DNA of 64,000 nucleotides from Streptomyces sp. NRRL F-6131 (GCA_000719695.1 JOHN01000003.1:62001-126000); one strand, 5' to 3'. Positions 1-8,278 are shown, counted from the stretch's first letter. Notes: a model not told the origin generated them from the sequence alone. Numbers and translations are program-made.

Positions 1-107
1 TCGCCGCGAGCGGTACCGCCACCACGGCCAAGAAGCAGGCGGCCGGGCTCTGGAACACCGTCGCGGGTCAGACGGCCCTGCCCACCCGCACCGACGGCGA
101 CCTCTGA
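1..107 (+). CDS. C-terminal end of an unidentified protein (partial)
   Basis: An open frame enters from the left edge and stops with TGA at 105-107. The visible 34 residues are Ala/Thr/Gly rich and end in RTDGDL, with no recognisable motif. Codon use (G/C in nearly every third position) fits a real gene, and a strong hairpin terminator begins 16 bases after the stop, which supports this being a true gene end. Function cannot be assigned from this fragment. Confidence 0.6.
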   Translation, partial: AASGTATTAKKQAAGLWNTVAGQTALPTRTDGDL

Positions 108-122
108 GTCCGGGAACGCCGC

Positions 123-149
123 AGGGCCCGACCGGTGCGGTCGGGCCCT
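123..149 (+). terminator. Rho-independent-type hairpin after the left-edge gene
   Basis: An 11-bp perfect stem (AGGGCCCGACC, 123-133, pairing with 139-149) closes a 5-base loop. It lies between two convergent genes and could serve both; the downstream side has only a short T-containing stretch (TTCTT). Confidence 0.75.
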
Positions 150-158
150 CGGGCTTCT

Positions 159-257
159 TGCGGTGCGTGCGGTGCGTGCGGTCGGTGCGGTCCGTGCGGT
201 GCGTGCGGTCCGTGCGGTGCGTGCGGTCGGCGCGGTCCGTGCGGTCCGTGCGGTCCT
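159..257. repeat. 9-bp tandem repeat, about 11 copies
   Basis: Eleven consecutive 9-base units of the form TGCGGTNCG (N mostly G or C; last units degenerate) fill the space between the terminator at 123-149 and the end of the lipoprotein gene. No stop codons interrupt several frames, which creates long artificial reading frames here, but nothing supports translation. Confidence 0.85.
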
Positions 258-287
258 CGTGGTTCTCGAGGTCCGTCGTACGGTGGC

Positions 288-1586
288 TCAGGCCGGCGGC
301 CTGCCCCCGGTGAGCACCCAGCGGACGTCGACGAAGCCGGGCCGCTGCAGGACCATCTGACCGCCCTTGACCACCTGGAAGGTGACCCAGGTGTTCACCA
401 GCCGCGGCGACTCGGTGCTCGGCAGCATGTTGGTGGTGGCCCAGTTCAACGGCGGGGTGAGCCCGACGTCGATCGGCTCGCCGCCGTCCAGCAGGGTGGT
501 CACGGCCTTGCTGGTGACCGGCTGCCCGGCCCCGGCCAGGCGCTCGGAGACCTGCTTGAACACCTCGTAGGCGACCCAGGTGGTCTGCACCCCGGGGTCG
601 GCGGCGTCGATGTGCCGGCCCGCGGTGTCGGCGCGGATCACGGCCCGCAGGCCGTCCCAGATCCTGGCGGACTCCGGCGGGTACCAGCCGGTCACGAAGG
701 CGCCGGAGAGCGGGCCGCCGTCGCCGCCGGTGGAGTCGACCACCGACTGCTGCACGCTGCCGATCACCGAGGCGATCCGGGTGTTCTTCGCCCCGGTCCG
801 GCGGAAGGCGTCGAGCAGGTTGCCGGTCGGCTCGGCGCCCAGCGCGCTGGTGACGCAGTTGCCCGCCTGGTCGGCGCCGATCGCCTTGCGGACCACCGGG
901 CTGTAGTCGCTGGACTTCTCCGGCGCCTTGACGTCCAGCAGCTTGATCCCGGCCGGCTTGAGCGCGTTGCCCAGGTAGCCGAGCAGGTTGTCGCCGGCCG
1001 GGGTGTCCGGGCGGATCAGCGCGACCGCCTTGCAGCCGGCCTCCACCAGCTGACGGCCGCTGCCGCCGATCAGGGCGGGCATGCCGCCGCCCACCGGGTA
1101 GGACAGCGGGCTGCTGAACTCCGGCTGGGACAGGCCGTAGCCGCCGATCAGCGGGATGCCGGCGCGCTCCAGGACGGGCATGAAGTCGTCGCCGTACTGG
1201 CTGTAGGAACCGAGCACCGCGATCGCCTTGGCGTCCACCGCCTGCTGCGCGCAGGCCCGGGCGCCGTCGGAGGTGTTGTGCTCGTTGCAGGTGATCACCC
1301 GCAGCTGGCGGCCGTTGAGGCCGCCCTTGACGTTGAGGTCCCGGCCGATGGCCTCGGCCAGGGCGGTCATGCCGGGGCGGTCCGCCGAGCCGGTGCCGGA
1401 CGGTGCCCAGGTCATGACGGTGAGCTCGCCGCTGCCGGTGGCGGCGTCGGCCGGTCCGCCGCACGCGGAGGCCGAGAAGAGGGTGGGGAGCAGGGCCGCC
1501 GCGGTCGCGGCGGCGGCGATCGGGCGCCGGCGGCGCCGTCCCGCGATCGGGTGCACGGCCTGGGACGAGCCCCTTCGGCTGGTCAT
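288..1586 (-). CDS. Branched-chain amino-acid-type ABC transporter substrate-binding lipoprotein
   Basis: A 432-residue extracytoplasmic solute-binding protein of the periplasmic-binding-protein type I (LivK/Peripla_BP_6-like) fold. The ATG at 1586 was chosen because GGAGG lies about ten bases upstream and it begins an export signal: a basic stretch (GRRRRR, about 16-21), a hydrophobic Ala-rich core, and Cys42 in FSASACGG, a plausible though non-canonical lipobox. The mature part has the alternating Rossmann pattern of the family (for example IAVLGSYSQYGDDF and KAVALIRPDTPAGD). No permease or ATPase gene is adjacent, so it is an orphan receptor; ligand unknown. An in-frame extension upstream to 1904 has no support. 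Confidence 0.85.
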   Translation of the reverse strand: MTSRRGSSQAVHPIAGRRRRRPIAAAATAAALLPTLFSASACGGPADAATGSGELTVMTWAPSGTGSADRPGMTALAEAIGRDLNVKGGLNGRQLRVITCNEHNTSDGARACAQQAVDAKAIAVLGSYSQYGDDFMPVLERAGIPLIGGYGLSQPEFSSPLSYPVGGGMPALIGGSGRQLVEAGCKAVALIRPDTPAGDNLLGYLGNALKPAGIKLLDVKAPEKSSDYSPVVRKAIGADQAGNCVTSALGAEPTGNLLDAFRRTGAKNTRIASVIGSVQQSVVDSTGGDGGPLSGAFVTGWYPPESARIWDGLRAVIRADTAGRHIDAADPGVQTTWVAYEVFKQVSERLAGAGQPVTSKAVTTLLDGGEPIDVGLTPPLNWATTNMLPSTESPRLVNTWVTFQVVKGGQMVLQRPGFVDVRWVLTGGRPPA

Positions 1587-1842
1587 GGGTCCTTCCCTCC
1601 CTGGGCGCTCTGCGGCGCCACCGGTTCCAGCCAATCCCCGGCGTGGCAAGGCGAGAGGGCCGTAAAGCCAACAAACGACAAACGGGGATGGAACTCCGGG
1701 GGGGAACGCGTGTAGATCGGGAGTGGAGCACGAACGGTCGGGGAACGTACGATCCATCCCCATGTCCGCCAGCACAGAATCTTCGTACCGGTCTGCCCGA
1801 AACCCTTCTCGTCCGGGCCACCGCTCCAGCACGATGGGCGGC

Positions 1843-2277
1843 ATGCCGCTCAACGACCTGCCCTGGTGGCGCTGGCGGGCCCGACTCCGCTCGGCGCTCC
1901 ACATGCTCTCCGATCCCGGCTTCCAGCAGGAGGCCTGGCTGGCCGGCCGCGCCGGGTACGGCGACGTGACCGACGCCGTCTACCGCCTCGTCGAGGACAC
2001 CTGGCTGGACCGCTGGTCCGCCGAGAAGTACGTCGGCACGATCTTCCGGGACTCCGCCGAGGCCACGCTGGTGGACGTCGCGGTGCTGCGGGTCGTGCAG
2101 ATCCTGCACGAGGTCGGTGCGGACGCCCCGGCCGCCGCCTACCTGGAGCACCAGGGTTGGCCGGAGGCGGTCCGGGCGGCCCGCGAGGCGCACGTCCTGC
2201 TGGCGGCCAACGACGGTGAGGACCCGGACGCCCCGCCGCGCTCGCTGGACATCCTGCGGATCCTGACCCAGGTCTGA
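1843..2277 (+). CDS. Conserved actinobacterial hypothetical protein
   Basis: A 144-residue soluble, acidic protein starting MPLNDLPWWRWR, with no signal peptide or membrane segment. The body is predicted helical (DVTDAVYRLVEDTW, VAVLRVVQILHEVG). From memory of streptomycete genomes, this is a widely conserved protein of unknown function; no catalytic motif is evident. Another ATG three codons upstream (1834) and one at 1723 are possible; 1843 was chosen because the conserved sequence begins there. It ends about 100 bases before purU, in the same direction, so the two may be co-transcribed. Confidence 0.75.
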   Translation: MPLNDLPWWRWRARLRSALHMLSDPGFQQEAWLAGRAGYGDVTDAVYRLVEDTWLDRWSAEKYVGTIFRDSAEATLVDVAVLRVVQILHEVGADAPAAAYLEHQGWPEAVRAAREAHVLLAANDGEDPDAPPRSLDILRILTQV

Positions 2278-2379
2278 CCGGCCCGTCCCGCACTGCGGGC
2301 AGCCCGGTGGGGGTCGTCCCGGAGTGTGACACGCTGGACCATTCACACCAGCACGAGCTCAGGACGGGATACCCCCACC

Positions 2380-3246
2380 GTGGAACAGCAGCCGGCCAGC
2401 GCCCAGTACGTCCTCACGCTGTCCTGCCCCGACAAGCAGGGCATCGTCCACGCGGTCTCCAGCTACCTCTTCATGACCGGGTGCAACATCATCGACAGCC
2501 AGCAGTTCGGTGACGGGGACAGCGGACTGTTCTTCATGCGGGTGCACTTCTCCGCGGTCGAGCCGGTGACCGTCGACAAGCTGCGGGCCAGCTTCGCCGC
2601 GATCGGGGCCTCGTTCGGGATGGACTGGCAGATCCACCCGAGCGAGGAGAAGCTGCGGATCGTCCTCATGGTCAGCAAGTTCGGCCACTGCCTGAACGAC
2701 CTGCTGTTCCGCACCCGGATCGGCGCGCTGCCGGTGGAGATCGCCGCGGTGGTCTCCAACCACACCGACTTCCGCGACCTCACCGAGGGCTACGGCATCC
2801 CGTTCCACCACATCCCGGTCACCCGGGAGACCAAGGCCGAGGCCGAGCAGCAGCTGCTGGACCTGGTCGCCAAGGAGAACGTCGAGCTGGTCGTGCTGGC
2901 CCGCTACATGCAGGTGCTGTCGGACCACCTGTGCACGGCGCTCTCCGGCAAGGTGATCAACATCCACCACTCCTTCCTGCCGAGCTTCAAGGGCGCCAAG
3001 CCGTACCACCAGGCGCACGCCCGGGGCGTGAAGCTGATCGGTGCCACCGCGCACTACGTCACCGCCGACCTCGACGAGGGGCCGATCATCGAGCAGGAGG
3101 TGGCCCGGGTGACCCACGACACCACCCCGGACCAGCTGGTCGCGCTCGGCCGGGACGTCGAGTGCCAGGCGCTGGCCCGCGCGGTGAAGTGGCACAGCGA
3201 GCACCGGGTGCTGCTGAACGGCACCCGGACCGTGGTCTTCGCCTGA
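2380..3246 (+). CDS. purU: Formyltetrahydrofolate deformylase
   Basis: PurU hydrolyses 10-formyltetrahydrofolate to formate and tetrahydrofolate, balancing one-carbon pools and supplying formate for purine synthesis. The 288-residue product has an N-terminal ACT domain (about 8-90, beginning QYVLTLSCPDKQGIVHAV) and a formyltransferase-like domain (about 95-288). The Asn and His of the hydrolase active site are visible in VINIHHSFLPSFKG (N194, H196), with the partner Asp in the TADLDEGPI segment. Length matches the family (about 280). The GTG at 2380 places the ACT domain near the N-terminus as in homologues; an in-frame GTG at 2326 would add 18 unlikely residues. Confidence 0.95.
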   Translation: MEQQPASAQYVLTLSCPDKQGIVHAVSSYLFMTGCNIIDSQQFGDGDSGLFFMRVHFSAVEPVTVDKLRASFAAIGASFGMDWQIHPSEEKLRIVLMVSKFGHCLNDLLFRTRIGALPVEIAAVVSNHTDFRDLTEGYGIPFHHIPVTRETKAEAEQQLLDLVAKENVELVVLARYMQVLSDHLCTALSGKVINIHHSFLPSFKGAKPYHQAHARGVKLIGATAHYVTADLDEGPIIEQEVARVTHDTTPDQLVALGRDVECQALARAVKWHSEHRVLLNGTRTVVFA

Positions 3247-3314
3247 GCAGCGGGCCCTGAGCAGCGGGCCCTGAGAGCCGGGCCCTGAGTACCGGGCTCC
3301 GAGGACGGGGCTCA
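3245..3314. repeat. 14-bp tandem repeat, five copies, overlapping the purU stop codon
   Basis: Five consecutive 14-base units (GAGCAGCGGGCCCT twice, then GAGAGCCGGGCCCT, GAGTACCGGGCTCC, GAGGACGGGGCTCA) start inside the purU stop codon and run to the stop codon of the convergent gene. Each of the first three contains the palindrome GGGCCC, so the array can fold into alternative short hairpins and may act as the bidirectional terminator. Confidence 0.8.
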
Positions 3315-4535
3315 GGGCCGGGACAGCAGCGGCGTCGCGCGCAGCACCTCGCGGATCGCGGCGCGGTCGCCGTGCTCGCCGACCGGAAGCCGGTCCGGGT
3401 CGCGGTGCGCGGCGGCCAGCTGGCAGAACTCCAGCCCGTCCAGCACCATCGCGGCCACCGGCTCGCCGCCGGGCGGACCGGCGTCCGGGCCGTCCAGCGG
3501 TATCAGCCACTCACCGGCCGCCGGACCGTCGATCACCAGCCGGATCCGTCGGCCGGTCCGCCGCGCGTCGGCGGGCCCGGGGCCGTCCGGTCGCCCGTCG
3601 GCGGTGCCGGACGCCGCGCCGGCCCGTTCGGGGTGCGCGGCGCGCTGCCCGGCCAGGGCGAGCGGCAGCATCCGCACCGCCAGGTCGATCATCTGCCGCA
3701 GGTGCTGGGGGGCCGGCGGGTCGTACGGGTAGGCGACCGCGCGGGCGACGTCCTCGCCGTGCACGTAGCACTCGAAGGCCCGGTCGACGAAGGCGTCCCG
3801 GAGCGGGACGGTCGCGAAGCCGAAGTCCACCGGGGTGTTGCCCTGCGGGGCGAGCGCGGCCGAGCGGACCAGTTCGTGGCAGTGCCGCCGCCACCGGGCG
3901 CGGATCCGCTGCGGCGGCTGGCCGGCCTGCTCGGCGGTGAGCCGGGCGGTGCGTTCGGCGATCCCGGCCCAGCGCGGTCCGGTCTGCGGCGGCACCCGGG
4001 GGACCGTCGGGCCGACGGCCTCCTGCGGCGGGACCCGACGCGCGGCCCGCGGCCCTCCGGCGGGGAGCGGGCCTCCCGGGACCGGGTCGGGCAGACCGAG
4101 GGCGACGGCCAGGTAGCCGTCCACGGCGGCGAGGTGGCAGAGCACCTCGGCCGGGCGCAGGTACTCGGTGCCGCCGTGCCAGGGGAGTTCGGCCACCTCC
4201 TGCCACTCCTCGGGGCCGAGGTCGCGCAGCAGGGCGTCGAGCTTGGCGGTCTCGGCGGTGTACGGCACGCCCCAGGCGGGCACCGGAAGGTCCGCCGGGC
4301 GGCGGGTCAGGCACCAGTCGAGCACCTGCTGGCGCAGCGCGCCGGGCTGGTCCAGCGGCTCCTCGACGGAGAGCCAGCCGGCCGCCTCGCGGAGCCGGCC
4401 GGCCTCCTCGGCGCACTGCGGGCAGCCGGCCAGGTGGAGTTCGAGCTCGGCGGCCTCGGAGGACGGGACGGCGCCGAGGGCCCAGGCGCCGAGCAGCGAG
4501 CGCAGCGCCTCGTGCCGCTCGTCGGTGATCGTCAC
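3312..4535 (-). CDS. Zinc-binding anti-sigma factor fused to a maleylpyruvate-isomerase-like domain
   Basis: A 407-residue protein whose N-terminus is a zf-HC2 anti-sigma domain with the zinc motif H34-x3-C38-x2-C41 (LHLAGCPQC), as in ZAS proteins that sequester ECF sigma factors. The remainder resembles the mycothiol-dependent maleylpyruvate isomerase / DinB-like helical bundle (LAAVDGYLAVAL and FECYVHGEDVARAVAYPYDPP are typical stretches). No membrane segment is seen, so it is probably a cytosolic sensor. Its ATG overlaps the stop of the upstream sigma gene by four bases (ATGA), indicating translational coupling and that this pair forms a regulatory switch. The inducing signal is unknown. 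Confidence 0.85.
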   Translation of the reverse strand: MTITDERHEALRSLLGAWALGAVPSSEAAELELHLAGCPQCAEEAGRLREAAGWLSVEEPLDQPGALRQQVLDWCLTRRPADLPVPAWGVPYTAETAKLDALLRDLGPEEWQEVAELPWHGGTEYLRPAEVLCHLAAVDGYLAVALGLPDPVPGGPLPAGGPRAARRVPPQEAVGPTVPRVPPQTGPRWAGIAERTARLTAEQAGQPPQRIRARWRRHCHELVRSAALAPQGNTPVDFGFATVPLRDAFVDRAFECYVHGEDVARAVAYPYDPPAPQHLRQMIDLAVRMLPLALAGQRAAHPERAGAASGTADGRPDGPGPADARRTGRRIRLVIDGPAAGEWLIPLDGPDAGPPGGEPVAAMVLDGLEFCQLAAAHRDPDRLPVGEHGDRAAIREVLRATPLLSRP

Positions 4536-5194
4536 GTCCCTCCGCCCTCCGTCCGTCGCCCCTCGTCCGCCACCCGCGGCCCGTCCGCGCTCCCGGTGCC
4601 CGCCGTGCGGTGCCCGTCCCGCGGTTCGCCCGCCGACGGGCCGGGGCTCCGGTGCCGCTCGCGCTCCTGCTCCAGTTCGGTGGCCAGCAGCGCCAGGCCC
4701 AGCCGCATCCGCTGTTTGGCGGCCTGTTCGCTGATCCCGAGCCGACGGGCCGTCTCCTGGTAGGTGCGGCCGTCGTAGTAGGACTCCGCGATGGTCTCAC
4801 GCAGCGGTTGCGGCAGCGCGGCGACCACGTACTGGACCCGGGCGGCGGTGGCCACCGTGCGGATCTCGTCCTCCTCGTCGGGGCCGGCGAGGCCGAACTC
4901 CTCGGCCCGGCGGGCCCGCAGGCGGTCCACCGCGCGGCGGTGGGTCAGCGCGCCGAGCCAGGAGCGGAGCGAGCCGCGGGACGGGTCGAAGGACTCGGGG
5001 TGCTCCCAGACGTGGGCGAAGATCTCCCGGGTCAGTTGTGCCGCGGCGGTCTGGTCGGCCAGTATCCGGCCCGCCAATCCGTGCACCATCGGGGCGAGTT
5101 GGTCGTACAGCTCGCCGAGGGCGGTCTCCTCGCCGCGGGCCAGGCGCCGTTGCAGCTGCTCGTCCCGGCGCGGGGCGCCGTCGGTGGTGGCCAC
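4532..5194 (-). CDS. ECF-family RNA polymerase sigma factor
   Basis: A 220-residue extracytoplasmic-function sigma factor. Region 2 spans about residues 25-95 (ALGELYDQLAPMVHGLAGRIL through the SWLGALTHRRAVDRLRARR recognition helix) and region 4 about 120-175, with the helix-turn-helix GRTYQETARRLGISEQAAKQ. A charged, Pro/Gly-rich tail of about 45 residues follows region 4. The GTG at 5194 has GGAGG upstream. It is followed by its presumed anti-sigma factor with a four-base overlap. Sigma factors of this type usually autoregulate, so the promoter should lie upstream of 5194. Confidence 0.9.
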   Translation of the reverse strand: MATTDGAPRRDEQLQRRLARGEETALGELYDQLAPMVHGLAGRILADQTAAAQLTREIFAHVWEHPESFDPSRGSLRSWLGALTHRRAVDRLRARRAEEFGLAGPDEEDEIRTVATAARVQYVVAALPQPLRETIAESYYDGRTYQETARRLGISEQAAKQRMRLGLALLATELEQERERHRSPGPSAGEPRDGHRTAGTGSADGPRVADEGRRTEGGGT

Positions 5195-5776
5195 CGGTCA
5201 CCACCCCTCCTGCCGGACCGACCGCTGACGCGTCCCACGGTATCCCGGGCGTTCGGGCGGCGGAGCGATTCGGGGAAGAACGGAGGCCGGTGCTTCGGAT
5301 CGTCGGATCGTGGGATCTGCCGCCGATCCGGCGGTTGCGCTGTTCGAAGGCGGTTGGACATATGTCGCACGGGTGGTTCGCGAGTGGCGGGCGCGGCGCG
5401 AGGGGCGGACGGCGGTAGGTTCGCCTCTGCGTCCGGGGCCGGTCGGGCCGGTCGGGCCGGGCGATCGCCGGTCCGAGGCTCGCCAGAGTGAGCGGGACAG
5501 TATGCCCTGCCCCGTCCCCCGATCGCTGGAATATGCCCGAAGCGCTTGCTGCGGTCGGGCCGCCGACTCATCCTGAGGCGTATTCGTGTCGCGGCCGGTG
5601 CGCGACGGACGAGGTGGCACGGGCCTGCCGTAGCGGGCGTGACGTGCGGCGATCCGGCGAACGACGGCCCGGCGAACGGCGGCCCGGTGGACGGCGGCCC
5701 GGTGGGCAGCCGGGCCGGCCGGGCGACCAGGGCCCGGTCGAGACGGTGCCGAACTGCGAGTGCGGGTGGTGGAGCG
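5195..5776. other. Long divergent intergenic region between the sigma factor and ATPase-fold regulator
   Basis: About 580 bases with no convincing gene. It contains a perfect 10-bp palindrome GACATATGTC at 5357-5366, an unusual A/T-bearing element in this GC-rich background and a candidate operator or promoter element, and a 15-bp tandem repeat near the right end. Open frames crossing it lack ribosome-binding sites and recognisable sequence. Confidence 0.6.
5656..5715. repeat. 15-bp tandem repeat, three good copies plus one degenerate
   Basis: Units GGCGAACGACGGCCC, GGCGAACGGCGGCCC, GGTGGACGGCGGCCC and GGTGGGCAGCCGGGC follow one another directly. The period is a multiple of three and the array is open in the frame of the downstream ATPase-fold gene, where it would encode repeated GPANG-like pentapeptides if translation began further upstream than annotated. 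Confidence 0.75.
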
Positions 5777-6385
5777 GTGCAGGTTCTTCAGGTACAGCTG
5801 GCGGTGCGGGCGGACCCCGCCGAGGTCGGCCGGGCCCGCCGGTGGGTCCGCTCCCGGCTGCTCAACCACGGCGTGGACCCGGACGCGCCGATCGCCGAGA
5901 CGGTGGTGCTGGTGGTCTCCGAACTGGTCACCAACGCCGTGGTGCACACCGGGTGTCCGGCCGTGCTGCGGCTCTGCTTCCCGCTCGGCGACTTCCCGGG
6001 AGCGGCTCCGGGCCTCCCCCCGGACGGATCCGCGGCCGGTGCGGCCGGCGTCCCGGCCGCGCCTCCGGTCGGCGCCCCGTCCGGCGTCCCCTCGGGGGTC
6101 CCGTGCGGCGCCCCGGAAGGGGCCGGCGGGGTCCGCGAGGCGGTGCCGGTCGGTCCGCTGAGGGTCGAGGTCGCCGACGCCAGCCGGATCGCCCCCGCCC
6201 CCCGGCACGCGGGCGCGTCCGTCGACGCCACCAACGGGCGCGGCCTGGAGCTGGTCGAGCTGCTCTGCGACCGCTGGGGCTGGTACCCGGACGGCTCGGG
6301 CAAGCGGGTCTGGTGCGAGATCAGCCCGGACGCCCGGCCGGTGGACCCGCTGACCGCCGTCGACTGGGCGGCCCTCGCCCAGTAG
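5777..6385 (+). CDS. ATP-binding regulatory protein of the anti-sigma-factor kinase (HATPase_c_2) family
   Basis: A 202-residue protein with a single GHKL ATPase fold, as in SpoIIAB/RsbW-type kinases that bind partner-switching anti-anti-sigma factors. The N box is SELVTNAVVHTG (about 48-59) and the glycine-rich ATP-lid motif is GRGLELVELLCDRWGW near the C-terminus. A low-complexity Gly/Pro/Ala insert of about 50 residues (roughly 72-120) interrupts the domain between strands and looks like a recent expansion. GTG 5777 follows GGTGGTGGAG and matches the conserved start MQVLQVQL-like. Partners are not encoded nearby; the upstream ECF pair is divergent, so a direct link is only possible. Confidence 0.85.
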   Translation: MQVLQVQLAVRADPAEVGRARRWVRSRLLNHGVDPDAPIAETVVLVVSELVTNAVVHTGCPAVLRLCFPLGDFPGAAPGLPPDGSAAGAAGVPAAPPVGAPSGVPSGVPCGAPEGAGGVREAVPVGPLRVEVADASRIAPAPRHAGASVDATNGRGLELVELLCDRWGWYPDGSGKRVWCEISPDARPVDPLTAVDWAALAQ

Positions 6386-6907
6386 GCGCCCGCCGACCCC
6401 TGCCCGGGCGTGGGGGGACGTCGTGGGACGTCCGGCGGCGACCGGTGATCACCGGGCCGAAAGCTGACGCAACCATTCCGAATTTCCGACAACCCATTGA
6501 CGTGACGTATCCGACTGATCACGCTTGGGTGCAGCTCTCCGTCGCGAGGGGACGCCGAGGGACACCCGAACGCCGCCGCGGTGCTGCTGTCCAGGGGGAT
6601 CACGTCAGCAGGGGGGCCGCAGGCAGGGCCGGTCGGGCACAGGTTCCTCGGCGAGTGCGGAGGGCGTCGTACGGGTTCAGGGCCCGTGCGCCGAGGTTGG
6701 ATGGCGGCCGGCCGTGCCGTGCTCGGGGTGCGTGCGGCCCGCCGCCATCCGATCCGCCCGCAGCGGACGGTCCTTTTCGGCCACCCGGCCCGTTCGTCGA
6801 ACCGCGGGTTCCGGTCGGCCGGTTCCCGCCCCCGTTGGCCCGATTCCGACGAAAGCTGGCAGCCTCGCCCCTCGTCGCGCCCCGGCCCCTTCGGGAGACT
6901 CGGCCGC
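6386..6907. other. Intergenic region with a 14-bp perfect palindrome and a candidate -35 element
   Basis: About 520 bases between the ATPase-fold gene and the MFS gene. CCGGTGATCACCGG at 6442-6455 is a perfect palindrome, suitable as an operator. TTGACG at 6497-6502 followed by a short A/T-containing stretch is the best -35-like element, but no good -10 is placed 17-18 bases downstream. No gene is supported. Confidence 0.5.
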
Positions 6908-8278
6908 GTGAACGAACCGAACGCCCCCACCGGACCGGCGCGTCCCGCCGGATCCGCGCGCCCCGCCGGACCCGCGGCCCCCACCGCGCCCGCCGACGCG
7001 CTCCCCGCGTCCACCCGTGCGCCCCGGGTGCACTACGCCTGGGTGGTGGCCGGAGTCGCCCTGCTGGTGCTGCTCGGCTCGGCCGGATTCCGCTCCACGC
7101 CCAGCCTGATGATGGACGCGCTGCACACCGAGTTCGGCTGGTCGATGGGCACGATATCCAGCGCCACCTCGGTCAACCTCACCCTCTACGGCCTCACCGC
7201 GCCGTTCGCCGCCGCGCTGATGGACCGGTTCGGGGTCCGGCTGGTGGTGGTCTGCGCGCTGCTGACCATCTCGGTCGGCGCCGGCCTCACCATGCTGATG
7301 CGCCAGCCCTGGCAACTGGTGCTGTGCTGGGGCGTGTTGGTGGGCCTCGGCAGCGGCTCGATGGCCGGGGCGTTCGCCACCACGATCACCGGACGCTGGT
7401 TCCGGGCCCGGCAGGGGCTGGTCACCGGCGTGCTGACGGCCGCCGGGGCGGCCGGGAACCTGGTCTTCCTGCCGCTCGGCGCCTGGCTGGTCGAGGAGCA
7501 CGGCTGGCGCTCCGCGGTCGTGGTGGTCTCGCTGGCGGCCAGCGCGGTGGCCGTCCCGGTGGTGCTGCTGATGCGCGAGCGGCCCGCCGACCTCGACCTG
7601 CTCCCCTACGGCGCGACCGAGGCCCCGCCCGCCCCGGCGGCCGACGGACGGGCGCTGGCCCGTTCGCTGCGGGTGCTGCGGGAGGCCTCCCGCAGCCGGG
7701 CGTTCTGGCTGCTGGCCGGGTCCTTCGCGATCTGCGGGGCGACCACCGCCGGGCTGGTCGGCACCCACTTCATCCCGGCCGCCCACGACCACGGCCTGCC
7801 GGTCACCACGGCGGCGAGCCTGCTCGCGCTGATCGGCGTGTTCGACGTGATCGGCACCGTCGCGAGCGGCTGGTTCACCGACCGCTTCGACGCCGGCCGG
7901 CTGCTGGTCGTCTACTACGGGCTGCGCGGGCTCTCGCTGCTGGTGCTGCCGCAGCTGTTCGCCGGCTCGCTGGAGCCGCCGATCCTGGCGTTCGTGATCT
8001 TCTACGGGCTCGACTGGGTGGCCACCGTGCCGCCGACCGTCGCACTCTGCCGCCGGCACTTCGGGGAGGACGCGCCGATCGTCTTCGGCTGGGTGCTGGC
8101 CTGCCACCAGATCGGCGCCGCCGCGGTGGCCGGCCTGGCCGGCCTCGCCCGGGACGCGCTCGGCGACTACGACCTCGCCTGGTACGCGGCGGGTGCGCTC
8201 TGCGCCGTCGCGGTGCTGCTCTGCCTCGCGCTGCGGGCGACGGCGCGGCCGGAGCGGGCGGCTCCGGCGGTGGCGTGA
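6908..8278 (+). CDS. Major facilitator superfamily transporter
   Basis: A 456-residue polytopic membrane protein. After a Pro/Ala-rich cytoplasmic N-terminus of about 35 residues come about twelve hydrophobic helices (first: YAWVVAGVALLVLLGSAGF). The loop 2-3 segment AALMDRFGVRLVV corresponds to the MFS signature, and the same pattern recurs in the second half (GWFTDRFDAGRLLVV), as expected for two six-helix repeats. The overall pattern resembles oxalate/formate-antiporter-like or monocarboxylate MFS proteins (NLTLYGLTAPFAAALMDRFG), but the substrate cannot be assigned. GTG 6908 is preceded by GGGAG at suitable spacing. Confidence 0.85.
   Translation: MNEPNAPTGPARPAGSARPAGPAAPTAPADALPASTRAPRVHYAWVVAGVALLVLLGSAGFRSTPSLMMDALHTEFGWSMGTISSATSVNLTLYGLTAPFAAALMDRFGVRLVVVCALLTISVGAGLTMLMRQPWQLVLCWGVLVGLGSGSMAGAFATTITGRWFRARQGLVTGVLTAAGAAGNLVFLPLGAWLVEEHGWRSAVVVVSLAASAVAVPVVLLMRERPADLDLLPYGATEAPPAPAADGRALARSLRVLREASRSRAFWLLAGSFAICGATTAGLVGTHFIPAAHDHGLPVTTAASLLALIGVFDVIGTVASGWFTDRFDAGRLLVVYYGLRGLSLLVLPQLFAGSLEPPILAFVIFYGLDWVATVPPTVALCRRHFGEDAPIVFGWVLACHQIGAAAVAGLAGLARDALGDYDLAWYAAGALCAVAVLLCLALRATARPERAAPAVA

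Noticed and set aside
135..1715. A 526-codon plus-strand frame opposite the substrate-binding lipoprotein
   Set aside because: Its start is inside the terminator and 9-bp repeat, and the rest is antisense to a gene with a signal peptide and conserved fold.
3312..5194. Reading the sigma/anti-sigma pair as a two-component or toxin-antitoxin system
   Set aside because: Region 2 and region 4 of an ECF sigma and a zf-HC2 motif are clear.
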